IMG/VR virus record: IMGVR_UViG_3300033153_005694
Coordinates: 1-64,000 of that record
Strand: one strand, 5' to 3'
Source: a virus
Length of the DNA stretch: 64,000 nt
Shown here: positions 17,528-26,195 of the stretch, in pieces
Layout of the letters: each line of letters starts with the position of its first letter
Numbering within the stretch: position 1 is the first letter of the stretch
Translations under genes and position numbers: made by a program
The notes under the pieces: generated by a model
What the model was told of the DNA's origin: nothing
Seen by the model: only the letters and a program-made list of their open reading frames with translations
Database searches by the model: none

Positions 17528-17935
17528 ATGGGAAAATTTGTATTCGGTAAAAGAAGTAACGAGAAGTTAAGTGGGGTAGAACCAGAAGTTAAAGAACTGT
17601 GTGAGCTAGCATTGAAGTTTACGAAGATAGACTTTGGGGTAATTGATGGGTTACGGACTGCAGAAGAGCAACAAACGCTGTATAAGCAAGGAAAAACAGA
17701 ACTAGATGGATTCAGTAGAAAGTCATGCCATCAATCTGGTAAGGCTGTAGATGTGATACCCATAAGTAAAGAGTACGATATATGGAATGTAGATAATCCT
17801 CATGTAGCGTATCTATGGTTAGAGGTATATAGGGCCTTTATGCGGGCTAGTAAGAAGCTAGGTCTTCAGCTAGAGTTTGGTGTAGGGTATAATATTAGCG
17901 GTGGCAGAGATTATCCACATATAAGCGTACTATAA
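17528..17935 (+). CDS. Endolysin, M15-family L-Ala-D-Glu peptidase type
   Basis: 135 aa, nearly all one peptidase M15 domain. GLRTAEEQQTLYKQGKT is the family entry motif, HQSGKAVDVIP holds the first zinc His and Asp, and YPHISV holds the last zinc His. It cleaves the peptidoglycan stem peptide. No signal peptide, so it depends on the upstream holin-like proteins. AAAGGA lies 7 nt before the ATG. Confidence 0.85.
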   Translation: MGKFVFGKRSNEKLSGVEPEVKELCELALKFTKIDFGVIDGLRTAEEQQTLYKQGKTELDGFSRKSCHQSGKAVDVIPISKEYDIWNVDNPHVAYLWLEVYRAFMRASKKLGLQLEFGVGYNISGGRDYPHISVL

Positions 17936-17943
17936 AGCTTAGC

Positions 17944-17965
17944 TTAAGGGAAAATTAGCTAGAAT
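17944..17965 (+). promoter_or_regulatory. Promoter TTAAG-N11-TAGAAT
   Basis: TTAAG at 17944-17948 and TAGAAT at 17960-17965, in front of the portal gene. The -10 differs at one position from the other sites. Confidence 0.5.
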
Positions 17966-17997
17966 GTGGTATATACATAAATATCTAAAGGTAACAG

Positions 17998-19962
17998 ATG
18001 AAAATTAATAAGAAAGAATTGCTGACGAGTTTACAGGCAGATCTAAAAGCTAGTGAAACACTACAGAAGGAATGGCTAGCTAAAAGAAATGAATGGATTA
18101 GTGAGACATATGGTAAGCCCTATGGTAATGAAGAAAAAAATAAAAGCTCGATTGTATCGAAAGATATAAAAAAGCAATTGGAATGGATGTTGCCTGGGAT
18201 TACTGACCCTTTTCTAAGCACACCAGATGTAATCAAATGTAATCCTGTTACCTGGGAAGATAGAGATGCAGCTAAACAAAGTGAGTTGTTGCTGAATTCA
18301 CAGTTCTGTAGAAAGTTTAACAGGTATAACTTTATCATGAAAGCAACTAGAGTGCTTGCTACTGAGGGTACTGTAGTGATACAGACTGGATGGGATTACG
18401 AAGATGAAGAAGTTGAAACTATGGCTGAAACTGTGTCAGTTGATGAACTAGGTAATCAGTATGTAGAGTTGGTTGAAACTACAGAAACTAAAGTGTTACG
18501 GAATCAACCTACAGCGAAAGTATGTCGAAATGAAGATATATTCATCGATCCAACGTGTCAGGATGATATGGATAAATGTCAGTTCGTTATTTATCGATAT
18601 GAGACTGACTTGAGTACGCTGAGAGCTGATGGTAGGTATAAGAATCTAGGTAAATTAGCGAAGTCAGAAGAAGGTGAAGATATAGACTATGATTCGGAAG
18701 ATGATACAGAGTTTAGATTTAAAGATGCACCTAGAAAGAAAATGGTAGTGTATGAATATTGGGGTAACTATGATGTGGATGATGATGGTGAAGTTGAAGC
18801 TATTATATGTGCATGGGTAGGAGATACAATAATTAGATTAGAGAGTAATCCGTACCCAGATGAAAAACCACCGTTTATCGTAGTACCGTTCAATGCAATA
18901 CCTTTCCAAATGTTTGGGGAAGCACTAGCTGAAAATATTGGGGATAACCAGAAAGTTAAAACTGCTATTACAAGAGGAATACTAGACAGTATGACAAGTA
19001 GTAATAATGGGCAAATAGGTGTGAGAAAAGGTTCGCTAGATCCGAGAAATAAAAAGCTAATGTTAGCGGGTAGAAACTTTGAGTATAACGGTACGCCTAA
19101 CGACTTTTGGCAAGGAAGCTATAACAATATACCAGGAAGTGCATTTGATCTGTTAGCAGTAATGAATAACGAGATTGAAAGTCAGACAGGTACAAAGAGT
19201 TTTAGTGGTGGAATTACAGGTAGCGCACTAGGTAGTACAGCAACTGGAGCTAGAGGTGCACTAGACGCAACTGCAACTAGACGACTAAACTTGGTTAGAA
19301 ATATAGCTGAGAATATGCTGAAACCGCTGTTTAGAAAGTGGATGTCGTATAATAATGAGTTTCTAGAGGATGAGGAAGTAATTCGATATACGAATGAAGA
19401 CTTTGTCGAGATAAGAAGAGATGACCTAGATGGAAGACTAGATATAGATATTAGTATCAGTACAGCAGAAGATAATGCAGCGAAGAGTTCAGAGTTGAGT
19501 TTCCTATTGCAGACACTAGGTAATAACCTTCCAATGGAAATGACTCAGCTGATAATGGGTGAAATAGCTAAATTAAGTAGAATGCCAGATTTAGAGAAAA
19601 GTATTAAAGAGTATCAGCCTAAGCCGGACCCTGCAGCAGAACAAGCTAAGCAGATTGAGATGGAAAGACTGATGTTAGAAAATGAGAAAATTAAAGCAGA
19701 GATTGCTGATAGATATGCAAGAGCTGGTGAGAATGAAATTGATAGACAGCTTAAACAAGCTAAAGTAAATAGTGAAATGGCAAAAGCTAGAAAGACTAAT
19801 AGCGATGCAGATAGAGTAGATTTAGACTTCGTTGATAGAGATAACGGATTTAGAGAACAGTATGAAGCTAGTGAGAAAGAGAAAGACAGAAAGCACCAGA
19901 TAATGATGGCAGAGTTCCAGCAAAGAGCTGGTGATACCAATATCGGATTAGTTAGACAATAA
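17998..19962 (+). CDS. Portal protein
   Basis: 654 aa, the usual podovirus portal length. The N-terminal region (EWLAKRNEWISETYGKPYGN ... MLPGITDPFLSTPDVI) and central VVYEYWGNYDVDDDGEVE ... PFIVVPFNAIPFQMFGE match podovirus portals. GITGSALGSTATGARGALDA falls in the clip/stem region. The last 110 residues are a charged coiled coil (QAKQIEMERLMLENEKIKAE). It opens the head operon under its own promoter. Confidence 0.85.
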   Translation: MKINKKELLTSLQADLKASETLQKEWLAKRNEWISETYGKPYGNEEKNKSSIVSKDIKKQLEWMLPGITDPFLSTPDVIKCNPVTWEDRDAAKQSELLLNSQFCRKFNRYNFIMKATRVLATEGTVVIQTGWDYEDEEVETMAETVSVDELGNQYVELVETTETKVLRNQPTAKVCRNEDIFIDPTCQDDMDKCQFVIYRYETDLSTLRADGRYKNLGKLAKSEEGEDIDYDSEDDTEFRFKDAPRKKMVVYEYWGNYDVDDDGEVEAIICAWVGDTIIRLESNPYPDEKPPFIVVPFNAIPFQMFGEALAENIGDNQKVKTAITRGILDSMTSSNNGQIGVRKGSLDPRNKKLMLAGRNFEYNGTPNDFWQGSYNNIPGSAFDLLAVMNNEIESQTGTKSFSGGITGSALGSTATGARGALDATATRRLNLVRNIAENMLKPLFRKWMSYNNEFLEDEEVIRYTNEDFVEIRRDDLDGRLDIDISISTAEDNAAKSSELSFLLQTLGNNLPMEMTQLIMGEIAKLSRMPDLEKSIKEYQPKPDPAAEQAKQIEMERLMLENEKIKAEIADRYARAGENEIDRQLKQAKVNSEMAKARKTNSDADRVDLDFVDRDNGFREQYEASEKEKDRKHQIMMAEFQQRAGDTNIGLVRQ

Positions 19963-19977
19963 AAATAGGAGAAATAG

Positions 19978-20304
19978 ATGAACCCATACTTAAACGAGAA
20001 TACAACAATAACAGAGGCAGTAAGTGACCAAGAATTAGGTAAACAAGCTAGGATGAGGCAAATAGCTGAGCAAGGATATACAAAAGGTATACAAGACAAC
20101 AAGCTAGCTAGTCAGGCTGCATATGAGCAAGGATTGGCTGATCAAGCTAGGAAGCTAGCAGAATTACGACAATTTGAAGGCATGCAAGCAATGACTCCTG
20201 AACAACTAGCTGAACAAGAGTATTATAGAAGACTAGATTCGTTGCCAGGGGGATTTCAAGATCCAATGCCTGACCAAGGACTAGGTGATCACTATGGCAG
20301 ATAA
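19978..20304 (+). CDS. Small head-cluster protein, unknown
   Basis: 108 aa, Gln/Ala/Glu-rich helices (LGKQARMRQIAEQGYTKGIQ, ASQAAYEQGLADQARKLAEL) and a Pro/Gly-rich end. No known family. It lies between portal and scaffold, with GGAG before the ATG. Confidence 0.55.
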   Translation: MNPYLNENTTITEAVSDQELGKQARMRQIAEQGYTKGIQDNKLASQAAYEQGLADQARKLAELRQFEGMQAMTPEQLAEQEYYRRLDSLPGGFQDPMPDQGLGDHYGR

Positions 20305-20476
20305 ATCAAAGATTAAAATTAAACCTGAAAATATAGGGAAATTTAATAAGTGGTGTAAAAGTCATGGGCATAAGTCTGTGACTAGGAAGTGTGAAGAAGA
20401 AGGATTAGCTAGCAAGAGTGCTGCAGTTCGGAAGATGAGTCAGTTTTCAAAAAATAGTAGAAAGTGGGGTAACTAG
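20294..20476 (+). CDS. Small basic head-cluster protein
   Basis: 60 aa from ATG 20294 (an in-frame GTG at 20285 is less likely). Very basic: KIKIKPENIGKFNKWCKSHG and KSAAVRKMSQFSKNSRKWG. The KPGxFxxWCK...RKRxxFxxNxxKW pattern is shared by many small phage proteins encoded beside portal genes; function unknown. Its start overlaps the previous gene by 11 nt. Confidence 0.6.
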   Translation: MADKSKIKIKPENIGKFNKWCKSHGHKSVTRKCEEEGLASKSAAVRKMSQFSKNSRKWGN

Positions 20477-20704
20477 ATGAATGAGCAAGAAGGACTAGCA
20501 GGAATGCAACAAGGACCACAAGTGAATGTAGGTATGTTAGAGCAAGTGATACAGATGTTGATGGCAGGAACTACAGAAGCACAGTTGTTGCAGATGGGCG
20601 TACCACAAGAAGTGATTGAAGCAGCAATAGCAGAGTTGGGTATACAACAACAGCAACAAGTGTCTCAAGATGTGGGTTTAGCTGCTGCACAAGGTCTAGT
20701 ATAA
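20477..20704 (+). CDS. Small Gln-rich head-cluster protein
   Basis: 75 aa starting directly after the previous stop (TAGATG). A helical hairpin motif (MLEQVIQMLMAGTTEAQLLQ, MGVPQEVIEAAIAELG) is followed by a poly-Gln stretch. Similar small ORFs follow portal genes in other podoviruses. Role unknown. Confidence 0.5.
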   Translation: MNEQEGLAGMQQGPQVNVGMLEQVIQMLMAGTTEAQLLQMGVPQEVIEAAIAELGIQQQQQVSQDVGLAAAQGLV

Positions 20705-20711
20705 GCCAGGT

Positions 20712-20733
20712 TTAAGAGTAGTAGTGTTATAAT
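20712..20733 (+). promoter_or_regulatory. Promoter TTAAG-N11-TATAAT (capsid operon)
   Basis: TTAAG at 20712-20716, TATAAT at 20728-20733, then an 80-nt leader and an AGGAGG ribosome site, the strongest in the arm. This fits a high-expression scaffold/capsid operon. Confidence 0.65.
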
Positions 20734-20811
20734 AACGGTATAGAAAAAGTATGACCAAAGAATAGATGTCTCAAAAAGCTAATTTATAAATCAAAAACTA
20801 GGAGGATTCAT

Positions 20812-21144
20812 ATGAGTATGAATAACCAAATCCAGAATGATGGAATGAATGACGAGCAACTTGTTGAAGTAGAGAACCAGTATTGGGTAGATATGCATAT
20901 ATCGCTTGAGAAATTGAAAAAGAATAAGGATTTCAAGAAAGTAGTCTTGGAAGGGTACTTTAAGGATAAAGCAATTAATGGTGTTAGCTTACTGGCTACG
21001 GACTACGTTAAACAGAATGGGTTAAGATCCGATGTGATGGAAAGTTTGATTGCTATTAGTAATCTAGAAGATTACTTTATCACGATTGATAACTTAGGTT
21101 CACCAACTCCAATGGACGACGAAGAGTCTGACGACGAGGAGTAG
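20812..21144 (+). CDS. Head assembly-associated small protein
   Basis: 110 aa. Helical core (HISLEKLKKNKDFKKVVLEG, YFKDKAINGVSLLATDYV) with an acidic tail (DDEESDDEE). The KNKDFKKVxxEGYFK pattern recurs in phage proteins encoded just before the scaffold. AGGAGG sits 6 nt before the first ATG; an ATG two codons on is a possible alternative. Confidence 0.55.
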   Translation: MSMNNQIQNDGMNDEQLVEVENQYWVDMHISLEKLKKNKDFKKVVLEGYFKDKAINGVSLLATDYVKQNGLRSDVMESLIAISNLEDYFITIDNLGSPTPMDDEESDDEE

Positions 21145-21147
21145 TAG

Positions 21148-22353
21148 ATGGATGAACTAACTCAAAATGAAGAAGAGCTATACGATCTAGATGATGAAGC
21201 AATGGAGGCAGCGTTTAAGGAAGCGAAAGCAGAATTAGCCTCTCCAGATACTCAGATAGAAGAAGATAACCAAGAAGTAGAAGAAGTAGAAGAAGTTGTT
21301 GAAAAAGAGACTATCGAAGATAACGATGAAGAAGGAATAGAAGAAGATCTGGAACACCCCGACGAGGACTCCGATGATAACAGTGATGAAAATGAAGTGA
21401 AAAAAGAGCCTGATGAGGATTCAGAAGATGAAGAGGGTAAGCTTGACGGAGAGCCTGAAGCAACTGAAGAACAAACCGAAGAAGATAAAAAAGAAGCTAA
21501 AGATGAATTACAACCAATAGAGAAATTACAGTTTAAGGCCAATGGTCAAGATTTCGAGTTTACAGTAGATGAGATGAAAGAACAGTTTGGAAGAGTATTC
21601 GGACAAGCTATGAATTATACTCAGAAGATGCAACAAATGAAACCGGATAGGAAGAAATTAGATGCAATACAGCAAGCTGGATTGAGTGACGAAGATGTAA
21701 ACTTAGCAATTGAACTATTGAAGGGTGATAAAGATGCGATTACTTCACTGATAAAGAGAACAGGTATAGATACCCTCGATTTAGACGTAGAGAATAGCAA
21801 GGACTATCAACCGCAAGATTATGGTCGGAATGAGACTGAACTTGCACTGAAAGATATAGAGGATGAGATTAGTCGAGATCCTGAATATAAGATTACACAT
21901 AACGTGCTTACAAAGCAGTGGGATGATAAGTCATGGAATGAAATGGCTAGTGATCCAAGTTTGATTAAGTTGCTGCATGTGGATGTTAAAAGTGGGATGT
22001 ATGATAAGATTAACCCTATAGCACAGAAGTTGAAGGTATATGGGAATGGTAGTAAGTCAGACCTAGATTACTATAAAGAAGCTGCTGGGCAATATTTTGC
22101 AGAGCAAGATAAAGTACGGGCAGAAGAGGCTAAGGTAGAAGAGCTAAAGTTAACTAGAGAGCAGGAAGAACAAAAACTTGCTGGTGTTAAAGCTAAACAA
22201 GAACAGAGACAAACTACCAAAGCAGCTGCTGTAAAACGAAAGGCTGCAGCCCCAAGTAAGAGTAAGGCTGGAACAAAGAAAACTATAGATTATCTAGATG
22301 AATCAGATGAAGCATTTGAAGAATGGTATAGTAAACTGCAAGATTCATTGTAA
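21148..22353 (+). CDS. Capsid scaffolding protein
   Basis: 401 aa. Residues about 1-120 are extremely acidic (Glu/Asp-rich). A helical core follows, with LQFKANGQDFEFTVDEMKEQ and FGRVFGQAMNYTQKMQ, and a basic, coiled C-terminus (TKAAAVKRKAAAPSKSKAG) that would bind the capsid protein. This charge layout and the place directly before the major capsid gene are typical of podovirus scaffolds. Confidence 0.8.
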   Translation: MDELTQNEEELYDLDDEAMEAAFKEAKAELASPDTQIEEDNQEVEEVEEVVEKETIEDNDEEGIEEDLEHPDEDSDDNSDENEVKKEPDEDSEDEEGKLDGEPEATEEQTEEDKKEAKDELQPIEKLQFKANGQDFEFTVDEMKEQFGRVFGQAMNYTQKMQQMKPDRKKLDAIQQAGLSDEDVNLAIELLKGDKDAITSLIKRTGIDTLDLDVENSKDYQPQDYGRNETELALKDIEDEISRDPEYKITHNVLTKQWDDKSWNEMASDPSLIKLLHVDVKSGMYDKINPIAQKLKVYGNGSKSDLDYYKEAAGQYFAEQDKVRAEEAKVEELKLTREQEEQKLAGVKAKQEQRQTTKAAAVKRKAAAPSKSKAGTKKTIDYLDESDEAFEEWYSKLQDSL

Positions 22354-22385
22354 TCTTGTGGTGGCATAAATTAGGAGAATAAGTT

Positions 22386-23723
22386 ATGGCAACAAACGTA
22401 TATGGAAATGGTACTAATAGTACTGCTGGTGTGAATACAATTACGCATTATTACGACAGAGCAGGTATTAGAGCTGCAAATAGAGTAAATGTGTATGGAC
22501 AATGGGCAGATAAAAAATCTCAGCCTACAAAAATGGGTAAGACATTTAAGGTTTCAAAATTCTTACATATGTATGACAGAGCACAAAATGATGGTGACTT
22601 TGCAGGTAAAGGTTACTTAACAGCTAGATCAGCTGCAGATGTATCAGCTGCTCTAACAGGTGCTACATTATCAGAAGGTGCTGGTGCGGTTAACAAGAAA
22701 AGTATCTCTAAAGTAACTGTTGAAGCTACATTAGCTAGATATGGCGAAATGATTGACTATACAGATGAAGTAGAGTTGTTCTCAGAAGACTCAATGCAAG
22801 TTAAGTATAGAGAAGAACTAGGTGAATTGGCTAACTCTAGAGAAGAGGATTTAATTCAATTAGATATGTTAGGTACAGGTACAGTACTGTATTCAGGTAC
22901 AGCTACGTCTAAAATTGGTGTTGATACTAAGATCTCTTACGACCTAGTGAGAAAAGGTGTTAGAAAACTAGTTAGAAACAGAGCTAAGAAAAATACAAGT
23001 ATTGTTACAGGATCGACTAAAGTAGGTACTGCTCCAGTTGCTAAAGCATACTATGGTATTATCGGTGCTGACGTTAAATCTGATTTAGAGTCAATTACTA
23101 GAGGTACAGACGGTGCTAAAGAATTTACATACCAACCAGCTCATAAATATGCAGGTGCTGCAAGTTTAGCTGAAGGCGAAGTAGGTGCAATGCATGAAGT
23201 TAGATTTATCGAAGCTGAAGGTGCTGTTGTATATAGAGGTGAAGGTTCTGGTGTTATTAGCGATACTCAAGAAACTGCTGCTACAACTATAGTTAGTTCT
23301 GCTGTACAAAATACAGGCGCTGCTGCTACAACTACTTACACTACTGGGAATGATAATTCTGCTGAGAGATTTGCTGCAATTTTAGCAGCTAGAGGGTCTG
23401 TTGTGTACGTTGATGCTTCTGATAGTAATAATATCAAAGAAGCTACTGTAATTGGTGATACTGATATTGGTGGAACTGGTTCTGATGTACTTATTAATGA
23501 GTACTTTGATGCGTATCCTATTCTTTTCCCAACTGAAGGTTCATTTGCAACTGTTGGTCTAAAAGGTAAAGGTAAGATTAAATTTAACTCTAAAGCACCA
23601 GATGCTGTTGAATTATCTAACCCATATGGGACACAAGGTTTCTTCTCATATAACTTCTGGTACGCTGGATTGATTTTACAAGAAGAAAAACTATTAAAAA
23701 TCTTAGTTGCTGCTTCAGTATAA
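22386..23723 (+). CDS. Major capsid protein, N4-gp56 type
   Basis: 445 aa. N-terminal arm (NTITHYYDRAGIRAANRVNV, YGQWADKKSQPTKMGKTFKV) and spine region (VEATLARYGEMIDYTDEVEL, then LGELANSREEDLIQLDM) fit the N4-gp56 major capsid family. An Ala/Thr-rich insertion at about 295-345 is probably a surface domain. Codons are smoother than in neighbours, as expected for the most expressed gene. GGAG precedes the ATG. Confidence 0.85.
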   Translation: MATNVYGNGTNSTAGVNTITHYYDRAGIRAANRVNVYGQWADKKSQPTKMGKTFKVSKFLHMYDRAQNDGDFAGKGYLTARSAADVSAALTGATLSEGAGAVNKKSISKVTVEATLARYGEMIDYTDEVELFSEDSMQVKYREELGELANSREEDLIQLDMLGTGTVLYSGTATSKIGVDTKISYDLVRKGVRKLVRNRAKKNTSIVTGSTKVGTAPVAKAYYGIIGADVKSDLESITRGTDGAKEFTYQPAHKYAGAASLAEGEVGAMHEVRFIEAEGAVVYRGEGSGVISDTQETAATTIVSSAVQNTGAAATTTYTTGNDNSAERFAAILAARGSVVYVDASDSNNIKEATVIGDTDIGGTGSDVLINEYFDAYPILFPTEGSFATVGLKGKGKIKFNSKAPDAVELSNPYGTQGFFSYNFWYAGLILQEEKLLKILVAASV

Positions 23724-23732
23724 TAAGATAAG

Positions 23733-23754
23733 GTGAGGGGGGTGACCCTCTCGG
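23733..23754 (+). terminator. GC-rich hairpin after capsid gene
   Basis: GAGGG (23735-23739) can pair with CCCTC (23746-23750) in an otherwise AT-rich gap. There is no T-run after it, so it may be a partial terminator or an mRNA-end stabiliser that lowers downstream expression. Confidence 0.35.
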
Positions 23755-23786
23755 CACACTAAACAACCAAATAAGGATTTAGAAAA

Positions 23787-24296
23787 ATGAGTTTACAAGA
23801 ATTAAAAGTAGAAGCTAAAGAACTAGGTATTGATTTTAGCGCTAATATTGGAGAGAAGAAACTTCAAGCAAAGATTGATGAGTTTTATGAGTTACAAGAG
23901 ACTTCAGGTGCTGAGATTGAAGCAGCTGTAGAAGCAAATGAAGCAGAAAAGGCAAACCAAGAAGAGACTAATGAGAAGCCTGCTGTAACTGGTAAAAAAG
24001 GTAAGAGAACACTGCAAGATAGAGCAGCTCAAGCAAAAAAAGAAGCAACGGCAACTAGAGTTGTTACTATTATTGATAATGATCAGAGGGTTAATAACCA
24101 GACTACAACATGTACTATAAATTGTAGTAATGAGTATTTCGACCTAGGTACAAGGATTACCCCATTAAATGAACCTGTCGAATTAGAACAAGGATTTATT
24201 AATTCGTTGAGAGAAGTAAAGATTCCTCAGCATATTAAAGATCCAGCTACAGGATTGAGTAGAATTACTATGAGAAATAGATATACGATATCGTAG
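23787..24296 (+). CDS. HeH/LEM-domain structural protein
   Basis: 169 aa. Residues 1-36 (SLQELKVEAKELGIDFSANI, GEKKLQAKIDEFY) form a HeH/LEM-like helix-extended-loop-helix. An acidic then basic linker follows and a beta-rich C-terminal part (TTTCTINCSNEYFDLGTRIT). Such proteins often follow the capsid gene. Role unknown; perhaps head completion. Confidence 0.55.
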   Translation: MSLQELKVEAKELGIDFSANIGEKKLQAKIDEFYELQETSGAEIEAAVEANEAEKANQEETNEKPAVTGKKGKRTLQDRAAQAKKEATATRVVTIIDNDQRVNNQTTTCTINCSNEYFDLGTRITPLNEPVELEQGFINSLREVKIPQHIKDPATGLSRITMRNRYTIS

Positions 24297-24300
24297 TTAT

Positions 24301-24327
24301 ATAAACTCTTCTTAAGGAAGAGTTTAT
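24301..24327 (+). terminator. Perfect 11-bp inverted repeat with TTAAG loop
   Basis: ATAAACTCTTC (24301-24311) and GAAGAGTTTAT (24317-24327) are exact reverse complements around the loop TTAAG. It could end the capsid transcript or be a protein-binding site; there is no T-run. The loop doubles as the TTAAG box of the next promoter. Confidence 0.5.
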
Positions 24328-24344
24328 TATGATTATGGTATAAT
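24312..24344 (+). promoter_or_regulatory. Promoter TTAAG-N11-TATGAT with second TATAAT
   Basis: TTAAG at 24312-24316 is 11 nt before TATGAT (24328-24333); a perfect TATAAT lies at 24339-24344 without a TTAAG at the standard distance. It drives the tail operon from 24368. Confidence 0.5.
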
Positions 24345-24367
24345 GAGAAAAATATATAGGAGAAAAT

Positions 24368-24739
24368 ATGAGTTGTAATATTGATAAGTTTGTTTTAACA
24401 AAAGGACTAGATAACGATTTTGTATTAACAATAAAACAAACAGGTACAACTCTTCCTATGGAAATAGATGAGGTTAATGATACTTTTGCTGCGAAGCTGA
24501 TTAATCTAGAAACAGAAGCAACTGTATTGACTACTGAAATAGTGATTACTGTAAGTGATGCTTTAGGTGGTAAGATTAATCTGCAGTTTACTCAAGCAGA
24601 TATAGATGCGTTAGATGCTGAACGAGGAGAAAAGGTAGATCGCTATTACTTGAAGCCTACGTATAAGCTATTGCTAGATTGTAGTACTACAAATAATGGT
24701 GACTTTATAGCGAAAATACCTCTGGTATATGTGGAATAG
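24368..24739 (+). CDS. Beta-rich virion protein, unknown
   Basis: 123 aa. Alternating beta strands (FVLTKGLDNDFVLTIKQTG, TEIVITVSDALGGKINLQFT) and a final KIPLVYV. The pattern resembles small phage tail/baseplate beta-sandwich proteins. First gene of the tail operon, preceded by AGGAG. Confidence 0.5.
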   Translation: MSCNIDKFVLTKGLDNDFVLTIKQTGTTLPMEIDEVNDTFAAKLINLETEATVLTTEIVITVSDALGGKINLQFTQADIDALDAERGEKVDRYYLKPTYKLLLDCSTTNNGDFIAKIPLVYVE

Positions 24740-24743
24740 CTAG

Positions 24744-26195
24744 ATGAGTGATATCGTAGTTAGTGAGACAGAACTAGAATTAGAAAAGCATGAGATTACA
24801 AAACAAGCAGACCTAGATGTCTGTGTGGTTGATGATGAGACTTTAGAGATAACAGCGGCTAAGAAAGAGTATTCGATTGTTGGAGATGCTCTTTACGCAA
24901 GTGTAAGTGCAGAAGATGCTCCTCAATGGTTAACTAGTATAATTGACAGTGTTGTTGGGGGTATTGTTAATACTAAGGTTGCTGAGTTAGATGAGGCAAT
25001 AGCTTCGATTAATCAATCACTAAGTGAATTAGCGGTAGCTAAGAATCAATATGCAGAATTGATTAACATAGAAGAAACTATAGATAGTGTAATAACTAGT
25101 AAGTTAGAGACGTTAAATGCTACAGTTGGGACTAATGCTGCTAATATAGTAGATTTAGATGTAACAAAGGCTACACCTACAGAAGCGTTAGCGATTAGTA
25201 CTGAACATTTAAATTCTGAGATTGATAGTGGAGAAATAGCTAGTTTAGTTACGGGTTTAGAGACTACAATAGCTACTGGAGATAGTACTAATGCTGCTAG
25301 TATAAGTGCTTTGAATAGTACGTATAACAATAACTATGCTACGGTAAGTGAGGTACTATCGTCAACTGCGGATGAGTTTGGTGTAGAAGCTAATGCGATA
25401 GTAGACCTAGGTGGTACACTAGTTGATGATGGTGGAACTATACGGGCTACAGGTGGAGCTATTGATACATTAAAGACAGAAATAGAAGATGGTACGGTAG
25501 TATTATCAGATGTAACAGAGTTACAAGGATACTTAAATGATCCAGATGCTCCATGGCAAGGTGGTAGTTCAACATTGAGTCAGAAGTTAGCTATAACTGA
25601 AGATAACGTAGAAGCTAAGTTTGAGTATGCTTCGACTGTACGTATGGGAGGATCTAACTATACTAGTGCATTCGGTATGACAAATTCAGCTGGGACTGCT
25701 CCAGGAAGTGAATTCTGGATTAATGCAGATAAGTTTAAGTTTACTAATGATGGTAAGACTGGAAGTAATGCTGCATTTAGTATAGATGCTAGTGGAGCAA
25801 CTCCTCAGGTGACGTTTAATGGAGTAGTCAGTTTTACTAATGTAGATGGAGCTCCTACTCATACGAGTGGAAGCAGTAATCCAGTAAGTACATCACAACC
25901 AATAGGGTCTACTTATCATCAAACTACTGTAGATAGTTTATGGACGTATACAAGTAGCGGTTGGGTAGAAGGTGGGGATCCAGATGCTATTACTGCTGCT
26001 GATCTTGGTTCTGGTGGTACTACGGTTATTGATGGTGGTAGGATTAGTACAGGTACAATAGATGCAACTAACGTTAATGTTACAAATTTAGATGCTACTG
26101 AGTTAACTACGGGTGTAATATATAATGCTGGCGGAAGTGCCGGAAGCTACACAATGAAAATTGATTTAAATGCAGGTGAGATACATATAAAATGA
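24744..26195 (+). CDS. Host-specificity/tail tip-type protein
   Basis: 483 aa. A helical N-terminal half with ELDEAIASINQSLSELAVAK coiled-coil-like repeats is followed by FWINADKFKFTNDGKTGSNA, AAFSIDASGATPQVTFNG and VDGGRISTGTIDATNVNVTN. These strings are typical of the C-terminal part of tail tip/host-specificity proteins such as lambda J. It is part of the tail tip or a side fibre. Confidence 0.6.
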   Translation: MSDIVVSETELELEKHEITKQADLDVCVVDDETLEITAAKKEYSIVGDALYASVSAEDAPQWLTSIIDSVVGGIVNTKVAELDEAIASINQSLSELAVAKNQYAELINIEETIDSVITSKLETLNATVGTNAANIVDLDVTKATPTEALAISTEHLNSEIDSGEIASLVTGLETTIATGDSTNAASISALNSTYNNNYATVSEVLSSTADEFGVEANAIVDLGGTLVDDGGTIRATGGAIDTLKTEIEDGTVVLSDVTELQGYLNDPDAPWQGGSSTLSQKLAITEDNVEAKFEYASTVRMGGSNYTSAFGMTNSAGTAPGSEFWINADKFKFTNDGKTGSNAAFSIDASGATPQVTFNGVVSFTNVDGAPTHTSGSSNPVSTSQPIGSTYHQTTVDSLWTYTSSGWVEGGDPDAITAADLGSGGTTVIDGGRISTGTIDATNVNVTNLDATELTTGVIYNAGGSAGSYTMKIDLNAGEIHIK

